Below, in pieces: positions 1-9,857 of a stretch of DNA of 64,000 nt. Both the position numbers and the translations under genes were made by a program. The notes under the pieces were generated by a model. That model saw only the letters and a program-made list of their open reading frames with translations. It was not told where the DNA came from and ran no database searches. The DNA is from Calothrix sp. 336/3 (lineage in GTDB: Bacteria > Cyanobacteriota > Cyanobacteriia > Cyanobacteriales > Nostocaceae): contig NZ_CP011382.1 in the NCBI RefSeq assembly GCF_000734895.2, positions 2,644,700-2,708,699 of the forward strand, in the 5' to 3' direction. Each line of letters starts with the position of its first letter. Position 1 is the stretch's first letter.

Positions 1-1
1 A

Positions 2-784
2 GGGGGGGCAAAACCCACGGCGATCGGTGTCAGTTTTGGTGGTCCGGTAGACGCGATCGCGGGAAATGTGCGGCTGTCTCATCACGTTCCCGGATGGGAA
101 AATATCCCCCTCCAACAGTTTTTACAGGAAAAATTTGCCGCCCCCGTCAGCATTGATAATGATGCCAATATTGCAGCTTTGGGAGAGTGGCACTACGGAG
201 CAGGTCAGGAATACGAAAGTTTATTTTATATCACCATCAGTACGGGTGTAGGCGGTGGTTGGATAATCAACGGCAAACCTTGGCGCGGTGCCGAGGGGAT
301 GGCAGGAGAAATTGGACACATGGTTGTAGACCCCTCCGGACCCCTGTGTTTGTGCGGGAAACGCGGTTGTGTGGAGAGGTTAGCTAGTGGTCCCTACATG
401 GCACAGGATGTACAGGAATTGCTGCAAACTGGGAGACGGGGAGAGGTAGTAGCGGAATTAATCAGAAATCATCCTCCAGTGGTGACAGGAAAGATAGTCA
501 GTGAAGCAGCAGAGTTAGGGGATAGGTTAGCACAGGAAATTTTATATCGAGGTGCTTGGGGTTTGGGTGTCGGTATTGGCAATGTGGCGAATTTAATCAA
601 TCCCCAGTTATTCGTCTTGGGTGGGAGTGTGACAAAAGCGGGTAAGAGATGGTGGGAGGTAGTGCGACAAACAGCACGGGATACAGCATTACCAGAGGTG
701 AATTTTCAGATAGTACCAGCAGCTTTGGCAGATGATGCACCTTTGTGGGGTGCTGTCGCTTTAGCAAAAAATGAGGGGAAGTAA
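2..784 (+). CDS. ROK family sugar kinase (5'-truncated by window edge)
   Basis: ROK proteins are ATP-dependent sugar kinases, often glucokinases or N-acetylhexosamine kinases, acting in the cytosol. The reading frame is open from base 2, so the N-terminus with the first phosphate-binding loop lies outside the window. What remains shows the sugar-binding stretch VPGW...NDANIAALGE, the catalytic-loop region STGVGGG, and the ROK zinc site (GEIGHM, then CLCGKRGCVE). The C-terminal helix GNVANLINPQLFVLGG is also typical. The nearby glucosamine-6-phosphate deaminase on the same strand fits a role in amino-sugar or hexose use, but substrate specificity cannot be read from the sequence. Family assignment is secure. 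Confidence 0.93.
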   Translation, partial: GGAKPTAIGVSFGGPVDAIAGNVRLSHHVPGWENIPLQQFLQEKFAAPVSIDNDANIAALGEWHYGAGQEYESLFYITISTGVGGGWIINGKPWRGAEGMAGEIGHMVVDPSGPLCLCGKRGCVERLASGPYMAQDVQELLQTGRRGEVVAELIRNHPPVVTGKIVSEAAELGDRLAQEILYRGAWGLGVGIGNVANLINPQLFVLGGSVTKAGKRWWEVVRQTARDTALPEVNFQIVPAALADDAPLWGAVALAKNEGK

Positions 785-866
785 TTTGTAATTCGAGAAT
801 ACTAATCTACCAAGGCAACTTGGACTGGTAAATTAACTTCATTACTCCCTACTCATCACTCATTAC

Positions 867-1538
867 TCACTGTGGAACTAACTCCGCGATCGCGCTATTT
901 AAAAATGTCCACAAATGTAAATCGGTAAAATCAGGAATCGCCAGGAAAGCACCAATTTCTATTAATTTATCAGGGTCATGGGTAGAAGCAACACCAATGG
1001 TGGGAATATTTGCCCCCACTGCGGAACGTAGTCCAGAGGGTGAATCTTCTAAAGCAATGGCTTGTTCTGGGGTAATTTCTAATCTTTCTAAGGCAACTCT
1101 ATAGGGAGTGGGGTCAGGTTTAGCTGCGGCTTCTTCTTCCGCTAAAATCACGAGGTGAAAGGTATTTTTTAAATCTAAAACTTCTAGCATATATTCCGCA
1201 TTGGCGCGGGGAGCATTGGTAACTAAAGCTCGTTGAATCCCATGGGTTTCTGTCCAAGTTAATAACTCCTTAAGTCCCGGTAAAGGTTCTAGGGATGGTG
1301 CTTTATCGCGGAATAAGGCTTCTTTTTTATCTGCAAATTCCTCTGCCCTTTCTGTCGATAAATCTGGTAAAATGTCTTTGATGATTTCTGGATTTAATTT
1401 GCCACTAATTCTAGTTTTATAGAAAGTTTCATCAATTTCTAGTCCATGGTGACTCAGCATTTCTTGCCAAGCTAAGTAATGAATTGGGTCTGTGTTCACC
1501 AGAGTGCCATCTAAATCAAACAAAATCGCTTTCAGCAT
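867..1538 (-). CDS. HAD-IA family phosphatase, beta-phosphoglucomutase-like
   Basis: Cytosolic haloacid dehalogenase hydrolase of subfamily IA, 223 residues. HAD motif I is FDLDGTLVNTD (residues 7-17) with the nucleophile Asp and the acid/base Asp two residues on. Motif II is LVTNAP, the motif III lysine is in AAAKPDP, and motif IV is ALEDSPSG. The helical cap domain lies between motifs I and II. This architecture matches phosphatases and mutases acting on small sugar phosphates. Position between a ROK kinase and NagB is compatible with sugar-phosphate turnover, but it is transcribed on the opposite strand. Exact substrate is unknown. Confidence 0.88.
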   Translation of the reverse strand: MLKAILFDLDGTLVNTDPIHYLAWQEMLSHHGLEIDETFYKTRISGKLNPEIIKDILPDLSTERAEEFADKKEALFRDKAPSLEPLPGLKELLTWTETHGIQRALVTNAPRANAEYMLEVLDLKNTFHLVILAEEEAAAKPDPTPYRVALERLEITPEQAIALEDSPSGLRSAVGANIPTIGVASTHDPDKLIEIGAFLAIPDFTDLHLWTFLNSAIAELVPQ

Positions 1539-1676
1539 CAGGAATAGTGTAAATAAATGTAAAGTTTATTAACACAGTTTACACCGTTTCATTTTAATTA
1601 GTGACAATTTCCCCAGACTCCCTGCAAAAAAACTATAATTAAAACATAAGATTACGACCACCTATGATAACTAGGG

Positions 1677-1718
1677 CTTGTAAGGGTGGATTGATAGGTC
1701 TACCCTACAAGTTTTTTT
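1677..1718 (+). terminator. Intrinsic terminator-like hairpin upstream of nagB
   Basis: CTTGTAAGGGT pairs with TACCCTACAAG across a short loop and is followed by seven T residues. No plus-strand gene ends just before it. A TATAAT box lies at 1634-1639 without a convincing -35 element. It could close a short leader RNA or attenuate transcription into nagB at 1793. Confidence 0.5.
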
Positions 1719-1792
1719 GTCTGTAAGATTAAGGTGTGAATAATCCCAAGTTTTTTCAGGCTATGTCACCTACACCCCACACTTGATCAACA

Positions 1793-2563
1793 ATGTCAGT
1801 CGCCAAAAAATCTTTTTCTGTCGATAATTTGACTGTGGAAATTTATGGCAATGAAGCGGAACTCGCAGCAAATGCCGCAGAATTTACCCATAAATATATA
1901 CAAAATAGACTGCAACAACAACCTGAAGTTAGGGTGATTTTTGCCACAGGAAATTCACAAATACAATTTTTGGAAATTTTCACCCAACTGCCAGAAATTG
2001 ACTGGTCACGGGTCATTTGCTTCCATTTAGATGAATATTTAGGAATAGCTGCTAACCATCCAGCCAGCTTTCGTTCTTACTTACAAGCAAGGGTAGAAAA
2101 ACGAGTTAAACCCCAGTCTTTTCATTATTTGCAGAGTGATACATTAGAACCAATACGGGAGTGCGATCGCTATAGTCAATTACTCCGTGAACAACCCATA
2201 GATTTATGTTTTTTAGGAGTTGGGAATAATGGACATTTAGCATTTAATGACCCGTTAGTGGCAGATTTTCATGACCCCTATAGTGTCAAATTAGTCAAGT
2301 TAGACGAGATTAATCGGCAACAGCAACAAGGGTATTTTCCCCACATTTCCACAGTTCCAGAATATGCTTTTACTTTAACTTTACCGATGATTTGTGCTGC
2401 CAGGAAAATCCTTTGTTTTGCCCCAGGAAAACATAAAGCCACAATAGTAAAACGGATATTACAAGGAGAAATTCATCCCCATTTGCCTGCAACAATTTTA
2501 CGCACCCAACCCCAAGCAACCCTGTATTTAGATACAGATTCTGCCCAGTTGCTGGAAAAATAG
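1793..2563 (+). CDS. nagB: Glucosamine-6-phosphate deaminase
   Basis: Converts glucosamine 6-phosphate to fructose 6-phosphate and ammonia, the step that returns amino sugars to glycolysis. The 256-residue length is close to the roughly 260 usual for the NagB/SOL family. Visible signatures are the substrate loop ATGNSQ near residue 51, the FHLDEYLG segment with the conserved catalytic-region Asp, and GVGNNGHLAFNDP carrying the active-site His. The ATG start is the first in frame after an upstream terminator-like hairpin. The 3' end abuts a truncated Uma2 gene on the other strand. Bona fide NagB or a 6-phosphogluconolactonase-fold relative are both possible; the GHLAFN motif favours NagB. Confidence 0.88.
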   Translation: MSVAKKSFSVDNLTVEIYGNEAELAANAAEFTHKYIQNRLQQQPEVRVIFATGNSQIQFLEIFTQLPEIDWSRVICFHLDEYLGIAANHPASFRSYLQARVEKRVKPQSFHYLQSDTLEPIRECDRYSQLLREQPIDLCFLGVGNNGHLAFNDPLVADFHDPYSVKLVKLDEINRQQQQGYFPHISTVPEYAFTLTLPMICAARKILCFAPGKHKATIVKRILQGEIHPHLPATILRTQPQATLYLDTDSAQLLEK

Positions 2564-2565
2564 AG

Positions 2566-2781
2566 CCAGGGGAGTCGTAAATCGCTGTTAATTAGCTCAA
2601 ATTGCGTATCTCGCAGCAAAAACTTGAGAAAGGCAAAGATATTTCCACCAATACGACTGTGTTTGAGGGTTCCTCCTGCCATAGGTACAATTTCTCCATC
2701 TCGATATTCGCTGCGTTCTTCTGCTTTCTCTTCGATGGTTCGATATTCATCCAAACTATAACGGCGATCGCTAGCAATCAT
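2566..2781 (-). pseudogene. Truncated Uma2 family (DUF820) endonuclease remnant
   Basis: The first ~72 residues read as a normal Uma2 N-terminus: a YSLDEYRTIEE helix, AEERSEYRDGEIVPMAGG, HSRIGGNIFAFL and NSDLRL. Homology stops at about residue 70, where the catalytic half of the domain should begin. From there the frame simply runs through the 3' end of nagB in antisense. The catalytic C-terminal half of the PD-(D/E)XK-like fold is therefore missing. I read this as a 5' fragment left by a deletion or recombination that joined the nagB side. A second, full-length Uma2 gene is present at 20113-20859. Confidence 0.75.
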
Positions 2782-3143
2782 AGGTTCTCACCCATAGAGC
2801 AACAAGAATAGTATAGTTTTCATTCTAAGTAGCCATCATGTAGGCGTAGCCTTCTCGTAGAGTACTGCGTACACCAGGACAGATGAAAATAGGCATTGGG
2901 CATTAATTATTTCTCCCTTGTCCCCCTTGTCCCCCAGTTCCCCTGCTTTTTCAAGTCAGGGCGATATAACTCCGTTTCGCGACGCGATGCTCCCAAGGGG
3001 AGCCGCGCAAAGCGCGATCGCCTTAGCAGAAGGGAAATATACTCAACCCAACAAATACAAGCTAGTATAGTTTCTGGTCAAAAGCATCTACCACAAATTA
3101 ATGCCAAAACCCGCAGACACCAGTACAAAAAAACTTATTAGTC
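2782..3143. repeat. Intergenic stretch rich in short dispersed repeats
   Basis: No credible gene. It holds GC-rich short dispersed repeats of the cyanobacterial kind: a GTAGGCGTAGCCTTCTCGTA segment near 2841, and near 2970-3022 several palindromic blocks (TTTCGCGACGCGATG, CTCCCAAGGGGAG, GCGCAAAGCGC) running into a GCGATCGC octamer. Confidence 0.55.
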
Positions 3144-3170
3144 TTGCACCAGATTGACCTATTATCAACT

Positions 3171-4400
3171 ATGCTATCAGTAACCGATACAGAAAAAATT
3201 ATCTTTGATTTAGTTCAACCATTTACCCCAGATAAAGATACAGAAATTATCGATTTATTCTCAGCATCTAATCGCATTCTTGCATCAGCAATTACCAGTC
3301 AATTAGACTTTCCCCACTGGGATAACTCAGCCATGGATGGCTACGCTGTGCGTTATGCAGATGTGCAAGAATGTAGTGCCGAAAACCCAGCAGTGTTGCA
3401 AATCGTCGCCGAAATTCCTGCCGGATATCAACCCCAATCTAGCATTCAACCAGGACAAGCTGCTCGTATTTTTACAGGGGCAATTATTCCCCCAGGTGCA
3501 GATACAGTCATTATGCAGGAACGCACCCGGCAAGAAGGTAATCAAGTATATATTCTAGCTTCACCTCGCCCCCAGGAATTTGTGCGAAAACGTGCTAGTT
3601 ACTACCAAGCAGGACAAGAATTACTACCCACCGGAATTCCAATTAAAGCCACAGAAATGGCGATTCTAGCCGCCGCTCAGTGCATAAAAATTCCCGTATA
3701 TCGTCGCCCCAAGGTAGCAATATTTTCTACAGGTGATGAGTTAGTCACCCCAGAACAACCTTTACAACCAGGGCAAATTGTCGATTCTAATGGCTATGTT
3801 TTAGCAGCATTAGTTCAAGAAATGGGGGCACAAGTTCTACCATTTGGTATCATCAAAGATGAGCCAGAAGCATTAACAGCAGTTATTAGTCAAGCTATTT
3901 CCCAAGCAGATATAGTTATATCCTCCGGTGGAGTTTCTGTGGGAGAATATGACTATGTAGAGCAGGTAATTAAATCTTTAGGGGGTGAAGTTTCTGTGGC
4001 ATCAGTGGCAATGAAACCCGGAAAACCCCTCACCGTAGCCAATTTTTCCCAGAAACAAAGCTTATATTTTGGCTTACCAGGGAATCCCGTTTCTGCTCTC
4101 GTTACCTTTTGGCGATTCGTGCAACCTGCTATCAGAAAATTGTCTGGTTTAGCTGATGGTTGGCGATCGCAGTTTTTGCTGGCTAAAACAGTGCAGGAAT
4201 TGCGCAGCGATGGCAAACGAGAGAGCTATATTTGGGGAAGATTACATTTAGTTGATGGTAAATATGAATTTCATCTTTCCCAGGGTAGCCAAGTCTCTGG
4301 TAACTTAATTAATTTAGCTCAAACGAATGCTTTAGCTGTAATGAAAATAGGTGAGAATTTTATTGCTCAGGGTGAGGAAGTATGGGTAATAATTCCTTAA
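3171..4400 (+). CDS. moeA: Molybdopterin molybdenumtransferase MoeA
   Basis: Inserts molybdenum into adenylylated molybdopterin in the last step of molybdenum cofactor synthesis, supplying enzymes such as nitrate reductase. The family motifs are in order: DNSAMDGYAVR near residue 50, the FTGAIIPPGAD segment, FSTGDEL, ISSGGVSVGEYD (MoCF-binding domain) and GLPGNPVSALVTFW, followed by the small C-terminal beta domain. Length is about 409 residues, normal for MoeA. I place the start at the ATG at 3171. A TTG nine codons upstream is in frame but less likely. The stop overlaps the stop of the convergent HAD gene by three bases, with no room for a terminator between them. Confidence 0.95.
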   Translation: MLSVTDTEKIIFDLVQPFTPDKDTEIIDLFSASNRILASAITSQLDFPHWDNSAMDGYAVRYADVQECSAENPAVLQIVAEIPAGYQPQSSIQPGQAARIFTGAIIPPGADTVIMQERTRQEGNQVYILASPRPQEFVRKRASYYQAGQELLPTGIPIKATEMAILAAAQCIKIPVYRRPKVAIFSTGDELVTPEQPLQPGQIVDSNGYVLAALVQEMGAQVLPFGIIKDEPEALTAVISQAISQADIVISSGGVSVGEYDYVEQVIKSLGGEVSVASVAMKPGKPLTVANFSQKQSLYFGLPGNPVSALVTFWRFVQPAIRKLSGLADGWRSQFLLAKTVQELRSDGKRESYIWGRLHLVDGKYEFHLSQGSQVSGNLINLAQTNALAVMKIGENFIAQGEEVWVIIP

Positions 4401-5053
4401 GAACGATTAATCCACACACCGCGTAAACCAACAGCCTTGGCTCCATGGTAATCTTCCTTGAGGCTATCACCGACATGCCAAGCTGCTTGGGGTAAACAAT
4501 TATGCTTTTCTAAGGCAGTTGTAAAGATTTTGGGGTGAGGTTTAGCAGCACCAACTTCCGTAGAGATTGTCACCGATGTGAAAAAATCTTTTAAGCCTAA
4601 AGCTTGTAAAACCGAATAAATGCGAGAATCAAAATTAGATAATATCCCTAATTCAATCCCGCGTTTACGCCAATTGATTAAAGCTGATTGCACATCAGGA
4701 TAAATGAACCAGGGTTCGGCTGTACCAAAGTGAATATATAGTTCACTGAAAAAAGCTGGAAAATCAGTAAATTTGTCAAAGATACCTGCTGTTTGAAAAG
4801 TGTTGACAGCAATGTCATACCACCATTGAAATTCCTGTTGGGGAATATCTTCTTCCTTTGCATCGGGAAACACGGGAGGTGTTGCAGCTTGCCAACTTTG
4901 GATAAATGCATTGTTCAAACTATCAGCTGATGCATTCACACCAAAATCTCCCGCTATGTGACTATATACCTCTCCGACACTACCTTTAACACCAAAAATT
5001 GTCCCCACCGCATCTAAAAAAATTACCTTCGGTTGCTTAATACTGGTTTCCAT
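4397..5053 (-). CDS. HAD-IA hydrolase, REG-2-like
   Basis: HAD-superfamily hydrolase of the REG-2-like, subfamily IA group. Motif I is modified as FLDAVGTIFG: the DxD/DxV pattern typical of this clade has Val in place of the second Asp. Motif II is ILSNFD, the motif III Lys lies in GAAKPHPKIF, and motif IV is HVGDSLKEDYHGA. A helical cap separates motifs I and II. Start is the ATG at 5053; GTG and TTG codons lie just upstream. Change of the second acidic residue usually lowers or alters phosphatase activity, so the true substrate is uncertain. Converges on moeA with overlapping stops. Confidence 0.82.
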   Translation of the reverse strand: METSIKQPKVIFLDAVGTIFGVKGSVGEVYSHIAGDFGVNASADSLNNAFIQSWQAATPPVFPDAKEEDIPQQEFQWWYDIAVNTFQTAGIFDKFTDFPAFFSELYIHFGTAEPWFIYPDVQSALINWRKRGIELGILSNFDSRIYSVLQALGLKDFFTSVTISTEVGAAKPHPKIFTTALEKHNCLPQAAWHVGDSLKEDYHGAKAVGLRGVWINRS

Positions 5054-5246
5054 TGCCAACACACCACAATTTATACTAATTTGCTGTCAGAGGTAGTAGT
5101 CTCTATACTGTCATTGCAACCGCAGGGAAGTAATCTCATTATCCTGAAACCACTACGACAGAACGCAATTTGGTATTAAAATCTATACTTGACGTTTATT
5201 ATGATACATTCGCTTTTGGTTTCCCAGAATTTTTTAATACAGCAAT

Positions 5247-6203
5247 CTAATTAATTCTTTCCACTCCACTGATGCGTAAAACATCGCTCATCGTGGGGCA
5301 ATAATTGGGTAAACCGAAGGTACTGGGGTTAACAGCATTTTTGTAGGTAAAGTGGCGATAGTTCATACAGAATCTATCCCATGCTGCCATTTGAATCTTG
5401 AAGGTGGCAATAATCAGATTGGCTAAGGATAGGGAAAGGGGAATACGAAAATAAATTTTTCTGTTCAGGTATTGGCAAACTTCAGCAACTGCTGCATCTG
5501 CTGTGAGTCTGGCTTGTCCTAATACTAACTCACGGGGGGCATCACCTTGGGGTGGATGGGCAATGAGATAGGTGACAATGGTAGCAATATCCCGACCGTG
5601 GATAAAATGGAAACTACCATCTGCTTGTAAAAAGCGAATTATATCTATATATTTTGTTACTTCTGGAATGCCAGAGGTGAGATGGGAGTAGGGTTTATCT
5701 GTGTCACCACCAATAACTAGGGTAGGGAAGAGGGTGGTAATTTTGGGAGCGATCGCCAACTTTTTCTTTCTCGACAGGCAATCATATTTAGAGCGGATAT
5801 AATCAGTACCAATGGCTCCTGCTTCCCTTAGGGGTTGATTATCTTGGTCTAAAACACTAGCTGTGGAAAAATAAATTACCTGCTCACATTTTACAGGGTC
5901 AAGACAATTCAATAATTCTAAGGTTTTAGCAACATTAATCTCAAAGGTTTCTGCACCACCCCAAGCAGTAGCTGTTAAAATCGCAACATCTATTGTCGGT
6001 AATAACTCTGCGAATTTGCTGACATCCAGCATATCGCCTTGAATAACATGAATACCAGAGCGCGCTTTAGTATTGACTTTTAGCTTTTCTGGATTACGAA
6101 CAAGTAAATATAATTCGTAGTTGGTTTCTTGAATTAAAGATTCACTAATGTAGTGACCTATACAGCCACTGGCACCAGTAACTAAAATTCGCTTGTGAGT
6201 CAT
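5247..6203 (-). CDS. NAD(P)-dependent epimerase/dehydratase (extended SDR)
   Basis: 318-residue extended short-chain dehydrogenase-type protein. The Rossmann glycine motif VTGASGCIGHYI lies at residues 8-19, an acidic/amide segment (VIQGDML) follows, and the FSTASV strand precedes the catalytic Tyr in DYIRSKYDC (YxxxK). The C-terminal part resembles NAD-dependent sugar epimerases and flavonol-reductase-like enzymes. Substrate unknown. It lies 147 bases downstream of hemE on the same strand; the spacer has short TAATGGG repeats, so co-transcription is possible but not shown. Confidence 0.85.
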   Translation of the reverse strand: MTHKRILVTGASGCIGHYISESLIQETNYELYLLVRNPEKLKVNTKARSGIHVIQGDMLDVSKFAELLPTIDVAILTATAWGGAETFEINVAKTLELLNCLDPVKCEQVIYFSTASVLDQDNQPLREAGAIGTDYIRSKYDCLSRKKKLAIAPKITTLFPTLVIGGDTDKPYSHLTSGIPEVTKYIDIIRFLQADGSFHFIHGRDIATIVTYLIAHPPQGDAPRELVLGQARLTADAAVAEVCQYLNRKIYFRIPLSLSLANLIIATFKIQMAAWDRFCMNYRHFTYKNAVNPSTFGLPNYCPTMSDVLRISGVERIN

Positions 6204-6350
6204 AGGATTGGTAATGGGTAATGGGTAATGGGGAAGGTGCTTTTGCTGATAAATGATAACTGATAACTGTTACCGATGCTTTCCTGTTTCCTATGATTCA
6301 GTGAGCAAAGTTGAACCTACCACTACATTACCTATTCCCTATTACCCAAA

Positions 6351-7406
6351 TCATACTGCTGCCAGTTTCAACTCTTTAGCAGTTTCAAAGAAAAATGCCA
6401 CATTCTCTTCGGGTGTTGTGGGTAAGACACCATGTCCTAGATTGAGGATATGTCCCCAGTTCCCGGCTTTTTTCACGGTATCATAGATGCGATCGCGGAT
6501 GAATTCCTTAGAACCAAATAATACACCAGGATCGAGGTTCCCCTGAACTTTCATCTGCTTGCCTAATCTCTGACGAGCATCTGCCATATCTACAGACCAG
6601 TCTACCTGTACAATGTCTGCACCGGATTGCCCCATTCTTTCTAATACACCAGCACTACCACTGACGAGAACAATTAATGGTGTGTCGGGATGGGTTGCCT
6701 TAACTTGCTCAAATACCTGTCTTTGGTAAGGTAAAGCAAAGGTGTCATAATCCTGAGGGCTAAGTTGTCCTGCCCAAGAATCGAACAATTGTACTACTTG
6801 AGCGCCACAGTCGATTTGGTAGCGAGCATAGTTGGCGATCGCGTCTGCAAATTTACTCAATAATTGATGCAGGATTGCTGGTTCGGAAAAAGCCATATTC
6901 TTGATCACAGAATAGGTTTTAGAACCCTTCCCTTCCACAGCATAAGCAGCCAAAGTCCAAGGCGCACCCACAAAACCTAGTACAGTAGACTGATTCCCCA
7001 CTTCCTGGCGCAAACTTTGGAGAATGGTTTTAATAAAAGGTAAAGATGCTTCCGGATCGAAGTCATGCAAATTATTGACTTGTTCCAGGGTGCGAATGGG
7101 AGAATGAATAATTGGACCTTTACCTTCGGCGATATCCATATCAATTCCTAAACCAGGCAAGGGTGTGACAATATCAGAAAAGAGAATCACGCCATCTGGT
7201 TGAAAAGCTTTCCAAGGTTGCAAAGAAACCTCGATCGCCACTTCCGGAATTTCGGAACGTTCACGGAAAGAGGGGTACTTCTCCCTTAAGTCTCGATAAG
7301 CTTTCATGTACCGTCCAGCTTGCCGCATCATCCAAACGGGGGGACGGTCTACTACTTCACCACGGGCTGCTCTTAGCAGAAGGGGTTGATTGGAAGAAAT
7401 ACCCAT
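6351..7406 (-). CDS. hemE: Uroporphyrinogen decarboxylase
   Basis: Decarboxylates the four acetate side chains of uroporphyrinogen III to give coproporphyrinogen III, the route to heme, chlorophyll and bilins. 351 residues, standard for HemE. The first signature, [14 protein letters not shown], is at residues 21-34 and includes the Arg residues binding substrate carboxylates. The Asp of FSDIVTPL is the catalytic-site aspartate. The second signature region [12 protein letters not shown] and the C-terminal LNLGHGVLP are intact. The bilins made downstream of this pathway are the expected chromophores of the photosensor encoded at 56673-59993. Confidence 0.97.
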   Translation of the reverse strand: MGISSNQPLLLRAARGEVVDRPPVWMMRQAGRYMKAYRDLREKYPSFRERSEIPEVAIEVSLQPWKAFQPDGVILFSDIVTPLPGLGIDMDIAEGKGPIIHSPIRTLEQVNNLHDFDPEASLPFIKTILQSLRQEVGNQSTVLGFVGAPWTLAAYAVEGKGSKTYSVIKNMAFSEPAILHQLLSKFADAIANYARYQIDCGAQVVQLFDSWAGQLSPQDYDTFALPYQRQVFEQVKATHPDTPLIVLVSGSAGVLERMGQSGADIVQVDWSVDMADARQRLGKQMKVQGNLDPGVLFGSKEFIRDRIYDTVKKAGNWGHILNLGHGVLPTTPEENVAFFFETAKELKLAAV

Positions 7407-8062
7407 TTAAGATTACATCCTAAACTTTTTTTTATGCCATTGTTAAGCTTATCATTACTAGGATTACGCTTTAGTCAGTCTGTAATAAGAATCCCCAATT
7501 AATTCCCCCGACTAAAGACTAAGTTCTTCTGAGATAACTATGGAATTTGCCAAATAGCAACAGACATCGGGAAACTTTTGATTCGGGATTGAATCGCCAC
7601 CAACAGATGATAAATCGACAGTTCCTCAGGTGATTTTTTGTAATATCTCTTAATGTAAATTTCTGTTAATCAGAGTTGATATTAGTCAGGTAATGTGTGG
7701 GTAAATGAGATGAGTCAAAAACGCCAAATAATCACAGTGCAAACAGAAGTGTGTTGCGCAGATTCCCTGTGGTGTAGGGACTTAGGAGCATCTCTTCACT
7801 TCGTTCGAGGGCAAGCTTGCCACATCTTAATTATACAAACTTAGATGGGTCGCAGCTAATGAAGTTATGAATGACAGTCATGGGGAGCAAAGATTAATAA
7901 AATCCATCATCAGCAAAAAATAGCAATCCCAAGACTCAGATTGCTACCCTAGAATTCCTAGATAGATTCTGACATTCATGAGTTATTCAGAACTACCTAG
8001 AAATACGTTTTTTGTTCTCTATACCCTGGATTGATGATATCGAAAATCCTTGATAATGATGT
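7407..8062. other. Intergenic region, no gene seen
   Basis: About 650 AT-rich bases between hemE and the acyltransferase gene. I find no supported coding region. One compact inverted-repeat segment around 7795-7825 (CTTCACTTCGTTCGAGGGCAAG) resembles a dispersed repeat. The hemE promoter should lie at its left end. Confidence 0.5.
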
Positions 8063-8986
8063 TTAGCCCCTGTCTGATATCTTTCCGTACAATCCTTGTT
8101 TTCCAAGAACCAGTGTTAGTAAATCCATATTACTTACTGGAGCTTTTCTTCTCTGGAGAGCTTGAGTTTTTTCGTTGATTGTGTCAACTTCATAGGCTTT
8201 TTTGGCATCCAGATGTAAAGAATCACTACACTCAGCACCATCTCGTTTTTTGATGACTTGTGCAGGTATACCCACCGCAATGGAAAATGCTGGAATATCC
8301 TTAGTCACAACCGCTCCAGCACCAACAACACTACCCCTACCAATAGTCACACCATCTAATACTTTAACCCCATCTCCTAACCAACAATCATCTTCAATGA
8401 CAATTCCCTTACGGGTTACACCTTGAGATTTAATGGAGCGCATCGGGTCTGTAAAATTGTGATTATTCGCATATATTCCAACATGAGCGGCAATCAGACA
8501 ATTCTCACCTATTTTAATATTTCCAGGTCCCGCAATACAAACGTTACAACTGACAAAGGTATCTTTCCCAATTTCAATACAACTGTTATCCAATGCTCCT
8601 ATGGTAGTATTACGTTCAATAACAACTCCATTATCTAAATGAATTTTATTATTTTTGTGCCCTTTGCCATCGATTCGTACACCTTTAAAAATATAAACCC
8701 CATTTCTAATTGTAATCACATCAGTGCTGATAAATTCAACTCCATCTTGAATATATACAGATTTACCGACGTGAGCGAAAATTGCTCTATATAACCAATT
8801 CCGTAACTTTACTCCTCCTAAAATTGTAGGGATATCACCAAAAATAGTCATAAAAAATAGTTGTTGAAATCGCTTAATCTTGTCCAAAAAAGTTCTGGTA
8901 TTCATGGCTATATTGTTCTCTACTAATGTATGCGGCTCGTTCAAAAAATGCAATTTTTCACCAGTTATCGACATAATTTTTGCCAT
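8063..8986 (-). CDS. Left-handed beta-helix (hexapeptide) acyltransferase
   Basis: The middle of this 307-residue protein is a run of hexapeptide repeats ([LIV]-G-x4) from about residue 75 to 235, for example VGKSVYI, IRNGVYI, IEIGKDTFVSCN, IKIGENCLIAAHVGI and IGRGSVVGAGAVV. The ANNHNF and VGIPAQVI segments are typical of acetyl- or acyl-CoA-dependent O-acetyltransferases of the WcaF/NodL/maltose-acetyltransferase type. Such enzymes decorate exopolysaccharide or lipid-linked sugars in the cytosol. There are extra N- and C-terminal tails of about 60 residues. Several in-frame ATGs (residues 1, 5, 28) make the start uncertain. No glycan cluster lies beside it. Confidence 0.8.
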   Translation of the reverse strand: MAKIMSITGEKLHFLNEPHTLVENNIAMNTRTFLDKIKRFQQLFFMTIFGDIPTILGGVKLRNWLYRAIFAHVGKSVYIQDGVEFISTDVITIRNGVYIFKGVRIDGKGHKNNKIHLDNGVVIERNTTIGALDNSCIEIGKDTFVSCNVCIAGPGNIKIGENCLIAAHVGIYANNHNFTDPMRSIKSQGVTRKGIVIEDDCWLGDGVKVLDGVTIGRGSVVGAGAVVTKDIPAFSIAVGIPAQVIKKRDGAECSDSLHLDAKKAYEVDTINEKTQALQRRKAPVSNMDLLTLVLGKQGLYGKISDRG

Positions 8987-9857
8987 ACTACACTTGAATT
9001 CCTAGGTATGTATTCTCCAAATACAAACAGGAAAAAGCGAGTAATATGGAGCTTTCACAACAATAGTTGAAAAGCAAATTATTCGGAGTCAAATATCTTA
9101 CTCCTGGAGGTGATATAATTTTGCGAACAGATATCTGATAAATACTATGTCAGTTAACAAGTAATCTCTACAGATACAAGTTCTGATAAATATCTGGGTT
9201 CTTCTGTAATACCTGAAAATCTATTAACAAGAATCTTTGATATTCTAAGCTTATCCATCTTGAAGCTCTATGCTTTCACTTCACATCAAATATCTCACTT
9301 CTGATGTGGATAAGTCAGCATTCCTGCAAGCTCACAAAATTCGGACATCCAAGTTTGAATATCAGAGTACTTATTTCAACTGAATTACACCAAAATTTCA
9401 CGCACAAGACAAAGTATCTCGTTACCTCTGAGATGCAACTGTTGAATGACTCACAAATTTTCCAGGAATCACAAGCCAATTCAACTAAGGGGGAGTATCT
9501 CCGACTTCAGCCATAATATTGAAGTCAACCATAGGAGCAAATAAATAAATACTTCCCCGGTTACTATAACGGCTTGCTTGTAGCCTATTTTTTAAATCTA
9601 GTGCTATTAACATTATTTTGCACACAGATAATTTATTTATCTACTAAAGCACCTTTATAGTGATACCTAGCATCATACTATAACCACCTTAGCAGAAAAT
9701 GTCATAGTACTTGTTAAGATACAGCAAAGATTCTAGCAATAATATCAAGTTTCCAAGCATGAGCTAAATCGTTATGTTGGCTGATTGAATCATCCCCCTG
9801 GTGCGCTGATTATTTATATAGATTATTATCTATTTCTACATCTACCCCTTTACTCCT
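8987..9857. other. Intergenic region, no gene seen
   Basis: Nearly 870 AT-rich bases between divergent genes. A 70-codon open frame at 9304-9516 has no ribosome binding site and no recognisable domain, so I do not call it. No stable terminator or repeat family stands out. Confidence 0.5.

Noticed and set aside
2896..3141. 81-codon plus-strand frame before moeA
   Set aside because: It runs through palindromic dispersed repeats and has no domain or ribosome binding site.
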